Below, piece after piece: positions 36,350 to 44,911 of a stretch of 64,000 nt of DNA. The notes under the pieces were generated by a model, which did not search any database, was not told where the DNA came from, and saw only the letters and a program-made list of their open reading frames with translations. Numbering within the stretch: position 1 is the stretch's first letter; the number at the start of each line of letters is the position of its first letter. The stretch covers positions 2,108,001 through 2,172,000 of the forward strand of contig NC_015416.1 of NCBI RefSeq assembly GCF_000204415.1, given 5' to 3'. The DNA is from Methanothrix soehngenii GP6 (GTDB lineage Archaea; Halobacteriota; Methanosarcinia; Methanotrichales; Methanotrichaceae). Made by a program: the position numbers and the translations under genes.

Positions 36350-37216
36350 TCAAAAGTCGGTTCTCAGGACCACGGTCGCCCTGTAGACAGGACCTACATA
36401 CGACTTCTCATTGGAGGCCTCACCTCTGGGTGCGTCCCTCACCTCCACCACCCTGGTGTCCATGAGCGTATCGGCAACAACCACCCACTCGCTCAGCTCA
36501 TCTGTGCTGGACAGATTGAGCATCGCCTTTCCCTCTGCATCGGTCGTGCCTCTTATCTTCGTATCATCGCCAACCTTCTGAGCGATCAGTTCCAGGTCGC
36601 TGAAAGGCTGGCCCTGATATAAAACCTGGAACTCGAAGTCGCCATTGCCCACTTCTGTGATATTGGTGAGGGGAATGATCTCCAGGATCTGTCCCACTGG
36701 CTTTGAGGCTATGGAGTAATCAGATTCTGGACCGGCAATGAATGATTTGCCATAGGTGTGGAGGGGATAAGACCTCTCGACATACCAGTCCTTGGCCCAG
36801 CCGGTCTTGTTGATGGCGTCAAAGTCGATCTCATCTACTATTCCCGCCTCCCAGTATCCAATCGCCGGGGGATTGGTGATGATGTGAGTCCAGGCTCCAC
36901 CGCCGTTATAGGAGGTTATGACATACAATCCCGGATGCTCAACGTCGAAGCTGAATATGGGCCAGTTGCCCATGGTATCGCTCTTCTCATTGAGGATATG
37001 ATCGATCACGCCGCCATCCTGTCTGATTACGGTCAGGTTGGTCAATCCCTCCGGCATCTCTGTGGAGGAGGTATTATGACCGGCGGCCACAGGGAGCATG
37101 GCTGTATCTCCTAAATTCGCAAAGCCGGATATGGGCCTGACGAAAATCTGATGCGCATCCACCGCTGCCGAGGAAAATAGCATTAGCAGCACAGCTATCA
37201 GCAATAGTCTTCTCAT
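36350..37216 (-). CDS. NikK-like (DUF4198) secreted protein 4
   Basis: From ATG 37216 the protein has 288 residues. The signal peptide ends AVDA and the mature protein would begin with His (HQIFVRPISGF). The N-terminal half resembles DUF4198 proteins; the C-terminal part (LYQGQPFSDLELIAQKVGD) is the same fold segment seen in the other NikK-like proteins. It is on the opposite strand to the nickel cluster, so it is separately transcribed. A longer frame from 37276 lacks the signal at its start. Confidence 0.72.
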   Translation of the reverse strand: MRRLLLIAVLLMLFSSAAVDAHQIFVRPISGFANLGDTAMLPVAAGHNTSSTEMPEGLTNLTVIRQDGGVIDHILNEKSDTMGNWPIFSFDVEHPGLYVITSYNGGGAWTHIITNPPAIGYWEAGIVDEIDFDAINKTGWAKDWYVERSYPLHTYGKSFIAGPESDYSIASKPVGQILEIIPLTNITEVGNGDFEFQVLYQGQPFSDLELIAQKVGDDTKIRGTTDAEGKAMLNLSSTDELSEWVVVADTLMDTRVVEVRDAPRGEASNEKSYVGPVYRATVVLRTDF

Positions 37217-37461
37217 ATATTGTACACCGATCTGATTTAGCGCTTCACTATACTTAAGCTTTGCTACAAATTCCAAAAAACCTCATCTTAAGTCATATTA
37301 AATATCTATATGGTGAACGCCCCCCACCCTAAACACTCATGGGCCTCAGGACTGGAGCCATACGAGGCAAATAAAAAGCAAGATCTATCGACATCTTAAT
37401 CTTGTTTTCAAGGAAAAGACGGGGGCTTCCCGCTTCGTCCTTCGCAACCCTACAGGTTAAA

Positions 37462-37622
37462 TGGCTCCTCGCTATGTGGTATGGGTGAACATAAATCGGA
37501 AAAACTCTATGTCTCCGTGCCTTCTGTGGTGAACCGCTATGCTCTGACTCAACCACAGAGGCGCAGAGGAACAGAGGTTATAATCTCTGCCGGGCCTGAT
37601 CCACATAATTCAGCGAAGAGCC
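37462..37622 (+). repeat. Dispersed palindromic repeat, copy 5
   Basis: It starts TGGCTCCTCGCTATG and ends AATTCAGCGAAGAGCC, with the same central pair as the other copies. It lies between two minus-strand genes and is the last copy seen in the window. Confidence 0.87.
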
Positions 37623-37696
37623 GGTTAAATAGATTCCCTGAATCCTGTTTAAGATTCTCTTAAATTATCAGGAAAAGCAAACTAAACTACTGCATT

Positions 37697-37720
37697 AAAA
37701 AAAAAAGAGCGATTGCGCTC
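37697..37720 (-). terminator. Intrinsic-type terminator of the 37733-38524 gene
   Basis: Read on the minus strand, GAGCG-CAAT-CGCTC is followed directly by a run of ten T, 13 bases after the stop codon. This is a strong candidate for a transcription end. Confidence 0.65.
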
Positions 37721-37732
37721 GCTCTATGCCAA

Positions 37733-38524
37733 TTAAGCTGCGTTCAGCCACCTGTCTATTCCAATGGCCCAAGCAATATCGTTGTCGGAACTGCTCCAAT
37801 ACTCGCTGTTGATCTTCTTCTGGTATTCCTTTAAAGCAGCCTTATTGTCCAGGCCGGCTTGCGGGCCCATGCTGGTCTTGGGTACGCCGAAGATGGATGC
37901 CAGATAATCTCCGCCAGCCTCTCCTGCCAAGTAGCCTGTATCTACTATTGTCGGGGTAGTACCCAATGCATCTATCATCACTGTATTGCTAGCTGCCCCA
38001 TCCATAATGAAGGAGACCTGATAGCTTCCAGGTGCATCAGCATATAGCTGAAGCTGGCTGGTGGGGAAGAGGAGGCAGTTGAAATCATATCTCTGCCCGT
38101 TGGGATGGTAGACGACAAAGGTTCCCTGACCTTCCTTGGTAGAGATGGCCAACAGATTCACCAATGAGCCCTGGGGTACAATGGCATATTGTGACCAGCT
38201 CGTTGCTCCAGCAATCCATAGGGAATCGCTGACTGCTGCGGGTTGATATGCAGAGTAGTCAACCTTCTGCATCGCTGTGCCTAAATAGACATATGCAGGT
38301 GCATTGCTCGTCAGATCAACCTGCACGGGAACTGTGAGCAGAGAGGTTGGCACAGATCCCATAATCGATCCATAGTATTCATTGAATGGGGCTGAGTTAT
38401 CAAAATTGGCCAATGTGCCGCCTTGTTGGCTGTTTAATGCCACAGCTTCCGCTCCATTAGCTCCAGACATAAATGCAAATAGAATAAATGTCATTAAGGC
38501 CGAAGATAGCCAGTCAATTTTCAT
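37733..38524 (-). CDS. Hypothetical secreted protein, 263 aa
   Basis: A signal peptide (about residues 1-24, ending SGANGAEA) precedes a Ser/Thr/Ala-rich beta-type domain (VPVQVDLTSNAPAYVYLG, YADAPGSYQVSFIMDG) and a short helical C-terminus with aromatic residues. No family was recognised. It has its own AT-rich promoter region and a clear terminator, so it is probably a well-expressed single gene. Surface location is inferred. Confidence 0.65.
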   Translation of the reverse strand: MKIDWLSSALMTFILFAFMSGANGAEAVALNSQQGGTLANFDNSAPFNEYYGSIMGSVPTSLLTVPVQVDLTSNAPAYVYLGTAMQKVDYSAYQPAAVSDSLWIAGATSWSQYAIVPQGSLVNLLAISTKEGQGTFVVYHPNGQRYDFNCLLFPTSQLQLYADAPGSYQVSFIMDGAASNTVMIDALGTTPTIVDTGYLAGEAGGDYLASIFGVPKTSMGPQAGLDNKAALKEYQKKINSEYWSSSDNDIAWAIGIDRWLNAA

Positions 38525-38703
38525 ATTTCATCCTCCAAAGATTGATTACAGCTGGTACAATTAATTCCAAGTATATCTATTTTGCCTAATATTGCCAGGT
38601 ATTAGAATAGTTAAACCTATGATATTTATATGCTTTTCGCTATTAAATACTTAAATAATTTTTTAATTAACAAATACATTAAAATGCATGGGGCAAATTT
38701 TCC

Positions 38704-38768
38704 GGGAGGGAGCATGAGATGCTCATCAATTGCTGCCGCTGGCAAGATTGATCGGTGCCAGCCCTCCC
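38704..38768. ncRNA. Possible structured RNA with three-way junction
   Basis: The outer stem is GGGAGGG (38704-38710) with CCCTCCC (38762-38768). Inside are two hairpins, GAGCATGAGATGCTC and GCTGGCA...TGCCAGC. This compact 65-base fold lies between the initiator tRNA gene and the secreted-protein gene, both on the minus strand. It could be a leader element, a processed 3' fragment or a small RNA. No known class was recognised. Confidence 0.4.
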
Positions 38769-38842
38769 TTATCATGAAATATCTGCAATTGAAGGGGAAT
38801 TAGAATGATTTTCTGCAGGACGAGAACGATGGCAAAAGTGAT

Positions 38843-38916
38843 AGCGGGGAGTAGATTTGAACTACTGGTCTACGGGTTATGAGCCCGTCGGGATATCCTG
38901 ACTACCCTACCCCGCT
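38843..38916 (-). tRNA. Initiator tRNA-Met (anticodon CAU)
   Basis: The 74-base minus-strand sequence folds as a complete cloverleaf. The acceptor stem is AGCGGGG with CCCCGCT, the anticodon arm ACGGG-CTCATAA-CCCGT and the T arm AGTAG-TTCAAAT-CTACT. The A1-U72 terminal pair and the three G-C pairs at the base of the anticodon stem are initiator features. No CCA is encoded and no intron is present. Confidence 0.93.
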
Positions 38917-39182
38917 TCATATGGGACATACTCAGTGATTTATACTTGCTTATAAGGCTTGCGTATAGAAGCCATCGCCATTTGCCTGGATAGGCCCATA
39001 TGGAGGATCGTCCTGCCCTCACTTCTCTTGAATTGTCCTCACCTACCGATGCCGTTCAGAATAGGCGAGGATAGATTAGGGGCTGGATTTGCTGTCTGCC
39101 ACTGGTTGGCAATCATCTGCCTGCCGGGATACGTTAATCTGAGACTCGTTTACTTAATGTATCACCTGTTCAATCATCTTTT

Positions 39183-39815
39183 ATGCTGCTGATGGGCGCA
39201 GACGAGGCAGGAAAAGGGCCTGTTATTGGTTCCATGTTCGTCGCTGGACTGGTGATCGATGAGGAGAGGTTTTTTGACCTGGCTGTTCTGGGGGTGAAAG
39301 ACTCCAAGATGCTCTCGCCAGCGAAGAGGGAGGCTCTGGCAAGGAAGATCACCACCATTGCTACCGATCAATACATTCTAGAGGTCAGGGCGGAGGTGAT
39401 CGACGAACTGCGCCTGGTTATGACCATGAATGATATCATGGTGAGAAGCTTCTCCCAGGTGGTGGGACGACTGCATGCCGATAGGGCGATTCTCGATGCC
39501 GCTGATGTTAATGCGGAGAGGTTTGCCCAGGCAGTTCGCAATCATTCAAAAACCAGCATGGATCTGATCGCAGAGCATAAGGCAGACCAGAGGCATCATG
39601 TAGTCTCTGCCGCCTCAATTCTGGCCAAGGTACGCAGGGACCGGTCCATGCGGGAGCTGGAGAACGAGATGCACTGCAAGATCGGGAGTGGATATCCTCA
39701 TGATCGCGATACTATCGCCTTTCTCTCGGAGTGGGTTCGAGAGAATAAAGACCTCCCGCCCTGCGCCAGGCATAGCTGGACAACGGCGCAACGCATCAAA
39801 GCTAGTTTTATATAG
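39183..39815 (+). CDS. rnhB: Ribonuclease HII
   Basis: The 210-residue protein is a full-length archaeal RNase HII. The catalytic acids are visible as D7 and E8 in GADEAGKGP, D in ADRAILDAADVN and D in EHKADQRHHVVSAASILAKV. It removes ribonucleotides and RNA primers from RNA-DNA hybrids. The start ATG 39183 places the first catalytic residues at the expected distance from the N-terminus. The aminotransferase gene follows after 35 bases. Confidence 0.95.
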   Translation: MLLMGADEAGKGPVIGSMFVAGLVIDEERFFDLAVLGVKDSKMLSPAKREALARKITTIATDQYILEVRAEVIDELRLVMTMNDIMVRSFSQVVGRLHADRAILDAADVNAERFAQAVRNHSKTSMDLIAEHKADQRHHVVSAASILAKVRRDRSMRELENEMHCKIGSGYPHDRDTIAFLSEWVRENKDLPPCARHSWTTAQRIKASFI

Positions 39816-39850
39816 GCCGCCTGAAATCAAGATGCCTAAGAAGGGATCAA

Positions 39851-40996
39851 ATGGATATAGAGGATACTTTGCTCATGATTCCAGGGCCGGTCAAGGTCGC
39901 ACCTCGAGTGTTGCGCGCCATGTCCAAGCCCATGATCAGCCATAGAAGCGGCGAGTTCGGAGCCATTTACAGCGAGTGCGCCGAACTGCTCAAGGAGTTC
40001 TTCCAGACCAAGAACCAGATCGCGATAATGACCGGCAGCGGAACGCTGGGCATGGATGCGGCCGTAGCAGGCATCATCGGTCATGAGGATAAGATAGTCA
40101 CCATATCCAATGGCAAGTTCGGCGAGCGATTCACTGAGATCGGCGAGCGATATGGCAAGTGCGTGCCCGTGAAGTTCGACTGGGGCATGCCATTTGATCT
40201 GGATAGAGTCGAGGCTGCCCTGGAAGAGGGGGCCAAAGCGGTAGCCATGGTCCATAATGAGACCTCAGTAGGCCTGACCAACCCCGCGAAAGAGGTGGGA
40301 AGGCTGGCGAAGAAGTACGATGCGGTGTTCATAGTAGACGGCATATCCTCCATCGGCGGCAATGAGTTCCTCACCGATGAGTGGAACATTGACATCGCCA
40401 TCACCGGCTCGCAGAAGGCTCTGGCTGTGCCCCCGGGCCTGGCGGTGGTATCCGTCTCCCCCAGGGCAGAGGAGAGGTTCCTTGCCCAGAGCGCAAGCTA
40501 CTATGCCGACCTGAAGGCCCATCTGAAGAGCGCGAGAAAGAGCCCGGCTCAAACTCCGTTCACCCCAGCAGTGCCACTGTTCTTCGCCATGCAGGAGGCC
40601 TTGCATATGGCGGCGGAGGAGGGATTTGCCGCCCGGAGAGAGAGAGCAGCAAAACAGGCGGAATCGGTTCGATCTGCGGCCAAGGCGCTGGGGATAGAGC
40701 TCTTCCCCCAGACCAATGAAAACTCTCATTACTCCAATACAGTGACCGCTATGAAGATGCCTGAGGGCGTGAGCGATGACAAGCTGCGCGGCGGCATGAA
40801 GAAGAAAGGAGTCATCGTCTCCGGAGGCCAAGAGCAGCTAAAGGGCAAGATCTTCCGCATCGGTACCATGGGAGTCTGCTCTAGCGGCGACCTCTTGAGG
40901 ACTATTCAGACCCTGGAGCTGATCCTGCTCAAAGAGGGCAATATCCACTCCTGCGGCGTAGGAGTGGAGGCGATGAGCAGAGTGCTGGACAGCTGA
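39851..40996 (+). CDS. Class V aminotransferase (aspartate or alanine-glyoxylate type)
   Basis: The 381-residue PLP enzyme belongs to the serine-pyruvate/alanine-glyoxylate group. The N-terminal IPGPVKVAPRVL is the family start and the PLP lysine is K189 in TGSQKALAVPPG. FIVDGISSIGG supplies the PLP-binding aspartate. Related methanogen enzymes act as broad-specificity aspartate aminotransferases; the substrate here is not certain. The C-terminal ~20 residues with CGVGVEAM are an extension. Confidence 0.88.
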   Translation: MDIEDTLLMIPGPVKVAPRVLRAMSKPMISHRSGEFGAIYSECAELLKEFFQTKNQIAIMTGSGTLGMDAAVAGIIGHEDKIVTISNGKFGERFTEIGERYGKCVPVKFDWGMPFDLDRVEAALEEGAKAVAMVHNETSVGLTNPAKEVGRLAKKYDAVFIVDGISSIGGNEFLTDEWNIDIAITGSQKALAVPPGLAVVSVSPRAEERFLAQSASYYADLKAHLKSARKSPAQTPFTPAVPLFFAMQEALHMAAEEGFAARRERAAKQAESVRSAAKALGIELFPQTNENSHYSNTVTAMKMPEGVSDDKLRGGMKKKGVIVSGGQEQLKGKIFRIGTMGVCSSGDLLRTIQTLELILLKEGNIHSCGVGVEAMSRVLDS

Positions 40997-41019
40997 TTGC
41001 TCTGCACTAAAATTTTTTT

Positions 41020-41250
41020 TGGTCGAAGATCAAGGCCTACCACAAGGATATTAGCCTGCCAATTCGTGCTCTGGCAGATAGAGCTATCACTTCCTGGGCC
41101 ATTATCAGATATCTTGAAGAGAAAAGCATACTTCTACCATCTGGCAGAGAAAACGGGAAGCATAGCACGAAAGCGATTTCCCGGATCTGGATCCACATGA
41201 GCTGCTTGCGGAATCCTGGGTGGCCATTCATTAACAATGCTTGAGAGCAG
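41020..41250 (+). pseudogene. Decayed coding fragment upstream of trpB2
   Basis: One plus-strand frame reads plausible protein for about 70 codons without a start (KIKAYHKDISLPIRALADR, then AITSWAIIRYLEEKSILL), then stops. It has the codon bias of real genes but no initiation signal. The parent family was not identified with confidence. The rest of 40997-41462 is otherwise empty. Confidence 0.35.
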
Positions 41251-41462
41251 AGGACCTGAAGCTCATGGCTGAAGAAGGCCAAAGTGATCTGATCTCCCTT
41301 CAGAAACCTTCTCCTCTAGGGCAAGGATTGGGGAGATCAGGCAAAATCTATTCAGACCATTTCAAAGCATTTAAATAATGACGCGTGGAAACCATCGATG
41401 TACATCAGACAGCATCTCAGCACAACGATGGAGTGCGCTAGCATAAAGATGGAGTGTCCCAG

Positions 41463-42815
41463 ATGAAGATCAAGTACTTGCTCGACGAGGAAGAGATACC
41501 CAAAAAGTGGTACAACGTAGCCGCAGATATGCCAACGCCCTTGAAACCGCCTTTGAATCCAGGAACGCTCAAGCCGCTGACTGCCCAGGATATGGAAGCG
41601 ATCTTTCCCAAAGCGCTTATCCAGCAGGAGATGAGCACTGAGCGCTGGATAGATATCCCAGAGGAGGTACGCGAGATCCTCAAGCTATGGAGGCCCACTC
41701 CGCTTTATCGGGCCGCTTCCCTGGAGAAGGCGCTCAAGACCCCTGCAAAGATATACTATAAATATGAGGGTGTGAGCCCCGCCGGTAGCCATAAGCCAAA
41801 TACCGCTATCCCTCAGGCCTACTACAATATGAAGGAGGGAATAGAGAGGCTGGCGACGGAGACCGGAGCCGGGCAGTGGGGCTCGGCCCTAAGCCTGGCC
41901 ACCTGTTTATTCGGCCTGCAGTGCACAGTCTATATGGTCAGATCAAGCTTCGATAGCAAGCCCTACCGCAAGAGCGCCATGCGAGTCTGGGGCGCTGAAT
42001 GCCTATCTAGCCCCTCGGACCGGACGAACTTCGGCCGGCAGATTAGGGAAAAGATGCCTGACACGCCGGGAAGCCTGGGAATAGCCATATCTGAGGCGGT
42101 GGAGGATGCAGCAAGCCATGATAACACCAACTATTCATTGGGATCGGTCCTAAACCATGTCCTGCTCCACCAGACCATCGAGGGCCAGGAGCTGAAAAAG
42201 CAGTTCGATATGACTGAGGACTATCCCGATGTGATGTTCGGCTGCTGCGGTGGAGGGAGCAACTTCCCAGGAATGGTCTTCCCCTTCATTCCCGATAAAC
42301 TAAAGGACAAAAAGGACCTGAGAATGGTAGCCTGCGAGCCCACAGCCTGCCCTACCCTTACTGAAGGTCTCTTTGCTTATGACTACGGCGATACCGCAGG
42401 CATGGCGCCGGTGATCATGATGTACACCCTGGGCCATGATTTCATTCCACCGGGCATTCACGCAGGCGGCCTGCGCTACCATGGAGATGCACCACTGCTC
42501 AGCAATCTGGTGCACGACGGCCTGATCGAGGCCACTGCTCTGCAGCAGACTGAGGTCTTCGAGGCGGCCACCCTCTTCGCCCGCACTGAGGGCATAATCC
42601 CCGCCCCAGAATCTGCCCATGCTATCAAGCCGGCCATAGACGAGGCCCTTAACTGCAGGAAGACCGGAGAAGAGAAGGTCATCTTCATCTCCCTGAGCGG
42701 CCACGGCCACTTCGATCTGTCATCCTATGATGCCTATAACGATGGCAAGCTGGTGGACTATGTATATCCCGCCGAATTGGTCAAGCAGTCCCTGGCCAAG
42801 CTGCCTAAACCCTGA
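41463..42815 (+). CDS. trpB2: Tryptophan synthase beta chain, TrpB2 type
   Basis: The ~450-residue enzyme has the longer N-terminus of TrpB2 ([12 protein letters not shown]) and the PLP lysine in GSHKPNTA. The phosphate loop is [10 protein letters not shown]. It condenses indole and serine to tryptophan; TrpB2 enzymes often work without TrpA. No trpA is nearby, which is usual for TrpB2. ATG 41463 is chosen over GTG 41454 because GGAG is correctly spaced 8 bases before it. Confidence 0.92.
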   Translation: MKIKYLLDEEEIPKKWYNVAADMPTPLKPPLNPGTLKPLTAQDMEAIFPKALIQQEMSTERWIDIPEEVREILKLWRPTPLYRAASLEKALKTPAKIYYKYEGVSPAGSHKPNTAIPQAYYNMKEGIERLATETGAGQWGSALSLATCLFGLQCTVYMVRSSFDSKPYRKSAMRVWGAECLSSPSDRTNFGRQIREKMPDTPGSLGIAISEAVEDAASHDNTNYSLGSVLNHVLLHQTIEGQELKKQFDMTEDYPDVMFGCCGGGSNFPGMVFPFIPDKLKDKKDLRMVACEPTACPTLTEGLFAYDYGDTAGMAPVIMMYTLGHDFIPPGIHAGGLRYHGDAPLLSNLVHDGLIEATALQQTEVFEAATLFARTEGIIPAPESAHAIKPAIDEALNCRKTGEEKVIFISLSGHGHFDLSSYDAYNDGKLVDYVYPAELVKQSLAKLPKP

Positions 42816-42880
42816 TCCAAAGAAGGAAAAAGCGCGAAGAAGCAAGATTGAGCAAGAATTGAGAGGAAGAGCAAGACATA

Positions 42881-44005
42881 ATGGCAGCCGGTAAAGGGCG
42901 CATTGGCTTTCTGGTCAATCCCATTGCCGGCATGGGCGGGCCGGTAGGCCTCAAAGGGACGGACGGGCTGGCAGAGGAGGCAATAGCTATGGGAGCTAGG
43001 CCTAGGGCGATGGAGAGGGCCAGAGCGTGCCTTGATCTCCTTTCCAAAGAGAGGGATGCCATTCTCTTTTTTACTGCCAGCGGCTCTATGGGCGAAAGCT
43101 GTCTAGAAGAGTGCGGCCTGGACTATAAGGTGGTATATTCCGCTTTGCCCGTCACCAGCTCCAGGGACACCATCAGGACTTGCCAGGCTTTTTTGGATGA
43201 GGGGGTGGATCTCATTTTATTTTGTGGCGGCGATGGCACCGCCCGGGACGTGGCGGGAATAGCAGGCAGCACCCCGATACTTGCAATTCCAGCTGGTGTA
43301 AAGATGCATTCCGGGGTATTTGCCGCCAGCCCACAGGCAGCAGCTGATTTGGTGATACGATTTCTAAATGGAGAGCTGAATCTAAGGGATACGGAGATCG
43401 TGGATGTGGACGAGGAGCTCTATCGTGCAGGGATTCTCCAGACAAAGCTGTATGCTCTGGCCAAGACTCCCTACCTCCCCGTTCTGGTAGCGGAGCGAAA
43501 AAGGATCTATAGCTCAGACCAGGAGGATGAGTTCAAAGATCAGATCGCCTTATTCGCCAGCGAGTTCATGAGAGATGGCTCAGCTTATATAATCGGAGCA
43601 GGAACCACTACCAGCCGGATAGCGGATATCCTTGGTCTGGAGAAGACCCTTCTGGGGGTGGATGTGGTCAAGGACGGAAGGCTGATGATCACGGATGCTT
43701 CTGAGCAGGACCTTCTGGAGCTGCTTGACCGAGAGACCAGGGTCATGATCATCATCTCTCCCATAGGAGCGCAGGGTTTCATACTGGGCAGAGGAAATCA
43801 GCAGCTGAGCGCTGAGGTGATCCGCAGGGTGGGCATAGATAAGCTGATAATCATCTCCACCCCTCATAAGCTGGCTGAGATACCCTATCTCTTGGTGGAT
43901 ACAGGAGACGAGGATCTGGATGAATCTCTGGCCGGAAAGAGGCAGGTGGTGACTGGCTATAGAATTGCTCAGATGAAGGATACCCTAGCAGCTTCCAGAC
44001 TGTAG
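42881..44005 (+). CDS. ATP-NAD kinase family protein
   Basis: The 374-residue protein starts with IGFLVNPIAGMGG, typical of the ATP-NAD/AcoX kinase group. It has the phosphate-binding GGDGT near residue 115, followed by PILAIPAGVKMHSGVFA. The C-terminal half is longer than in NadK and belongs to the uncharacterised branch of this family. NAD phosphorylation is possible but not proven. The start lies 65 bases after trpB2, so the two may share a transcript. It converges with the ATP synthase operon. Confidence 0.85.
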   Translation: MAAGKGRIGFLVNPIAGMGGPVGLKGTDGLAEEAIAMGARPRAMERARACLDLLSKERDAILFFTASGSMGESCLEECGLDYKVVYSALPVTSSRDTIRTCQAFLDEGVDLILFCGGDGTARDVAGIAGSTPILAIPAGVKMHSGVFAASPQAAADLVIRFLNGELNLRDTEIVDVDEELYRAGILQTKLYALAKTPYLPVLVAERKRIYSSDQEDEFKDQIALFASEFMRDGSAYIIGAGTTTSRIADILGLEKTLLGVDVVKDGRLMITDASEQDLLELLDRETRVMIIISPIGAQGFILGRGNQQLSAEVIRRVGIDKLIIISTPHKLAEIPYLLVDTGDEDLDESLAGKRQVVTGYRIAQMKDTLAASRL

Positions 44006-44015
44006 AGTGATATGG

Positions 44016-44219
44016 TTAACTCGCGCTGGTGAAGTGCTCCCAGGCCTGAATTATATACTCACCATAGAGTAGCCAGATCAGCACAAATATCCCAAAAATA
44101 ACGTAGAGGTTGGTGATATACACCAACCACTGCAGAAGACGCATCTTCTTCTCAGGCGTCCCAAACCAGTCTTCAGATTTTCGCTCAAACCAGTTGCCCA
44201 TTGCTTCAGGTTTACGCAT
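44016..44219 (-). CDS. ahaG: A-type ATP synthase small membrane subunit AhaG
   Basis: The last gene of the operon encodes about 67 residues: a charged N-terminus (GNWFERKSEDWFG) and one membrane span (YVIFGIFVLIWLLYG). Position and size fit AhaG, described at the end of the Methanosarcina aha operon; its role is not established. ATG 44219 overlaps the ahaD stop; ATG 44201 is an alternative start. Confidence 0.7.
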   Translation of the reverse strand: MRKPEAMGNWFERKSEDWFGTPEKKMRLLQWLVYITNLYVIFGIFVLIWLLYGEYIIQAWEHFTSAS

Positions 44220-44907
44220 CAGCCATGGCAGCGGCTGCAATCTCCGCTTCCTTCTTGGCCAGTTCTGCTGCGGCTTTCCTCTCGGACTTGCCCTTGAGCA
44301 TCTTCATCTTGACCAGATTGTCCCTTTCCATCTCCTCCAGGGCCATGGAGATGAACTTGATGGTTAGCTTGAGGTCAGGAACCACCTTGAACTCCAGAGC
44401 ATTGACACGCCTCTTAGTGCTATCGATATCCTCGACGAGCCTTATCATGGCGGTCTCTACCTCTGCAGCCAGGATGATCTTATCCAGCAGGACCTCATAG
44501 GCATCCGCAGCTTCATCAATTGCAGCACTGGTCCCAATTACGCCGTAGCCTCGCTCGTACATCTTCTTCTGCACGGCTTCAGCCTCGATCTTGGGAACCA
44601 CTACGCCCATGATGTTTCGGGACTCGAGCTGGATGGTTGGCTCTTTTTGCAGGGAGTAGGCCACGCTTCCGATGGCAACTGTTCCCTCGATGGCCATGGC
44701 CATTTGAAGCCTCTGCTCAGCTATGAGCAGAGCTTCGACCAGCTCTTTCCGGACTGTCTTGGCCTTATTCAGCACCTCGAAGAACTCGATCATGAGGCCG
44801 TCTCGCTTCATTTTGAGGAGCGAGTGGCCAGTTTGAGCTACCTTCATTCGTTTCTTGAGAGCGATCAGGACCGCCCTGGTCGGTTTCGTTCCAGGAATTA
44901 CGGGCAT
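44212..44907 (-). CDS. ahaD: A-type ATP synthase subunit D (central stalk)
   Basis: From ATG 44907 (MPVIPGTKPTRAVLIALKKR) the protein has 231 residues. It is a long helical hairpin typical of subunit D, which forms the rotor shaft inside the A3B3 head. It contains STKRRVNALEFKVVP, the conserved D-family segment. The same frame remains open upstream into ahaB but is noncoding there. The Ala/Lys-rich C-terminus is longer than minimal D subunits. The gene lies 4 bases after the ahaB stop. Confidence 0.95.
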   Translation of the reverse strand: MPVIPGTKPTRAVLIALKKRMKVAQTGHSLLKMKRDGLMIEFFEVLNKAKTVRKELVEALLIAEQRLQMAMAIEGTVAIGSVAYSLQKEPTIQLESRNIMGVVVPKIEAEAVQKKMYERGYGVIGTSAAIDEAADAYEVLLDKIILAAEVETAMIRLVEDIDSTKRRVNALEFKVVPDLKLTIKFISMALEEMERDNLVKMKMLKGKSERKAAAELAKKEAEIAAAAMADA

Positions 44908-44911
44908 GATC

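Noticed and set aside
40265-40831. Minus-strand frame of 188 codons
   Set aside because: It is the antisense shadow of the class V aminotransferase, whose PLP site reads clearly on the plus strand.
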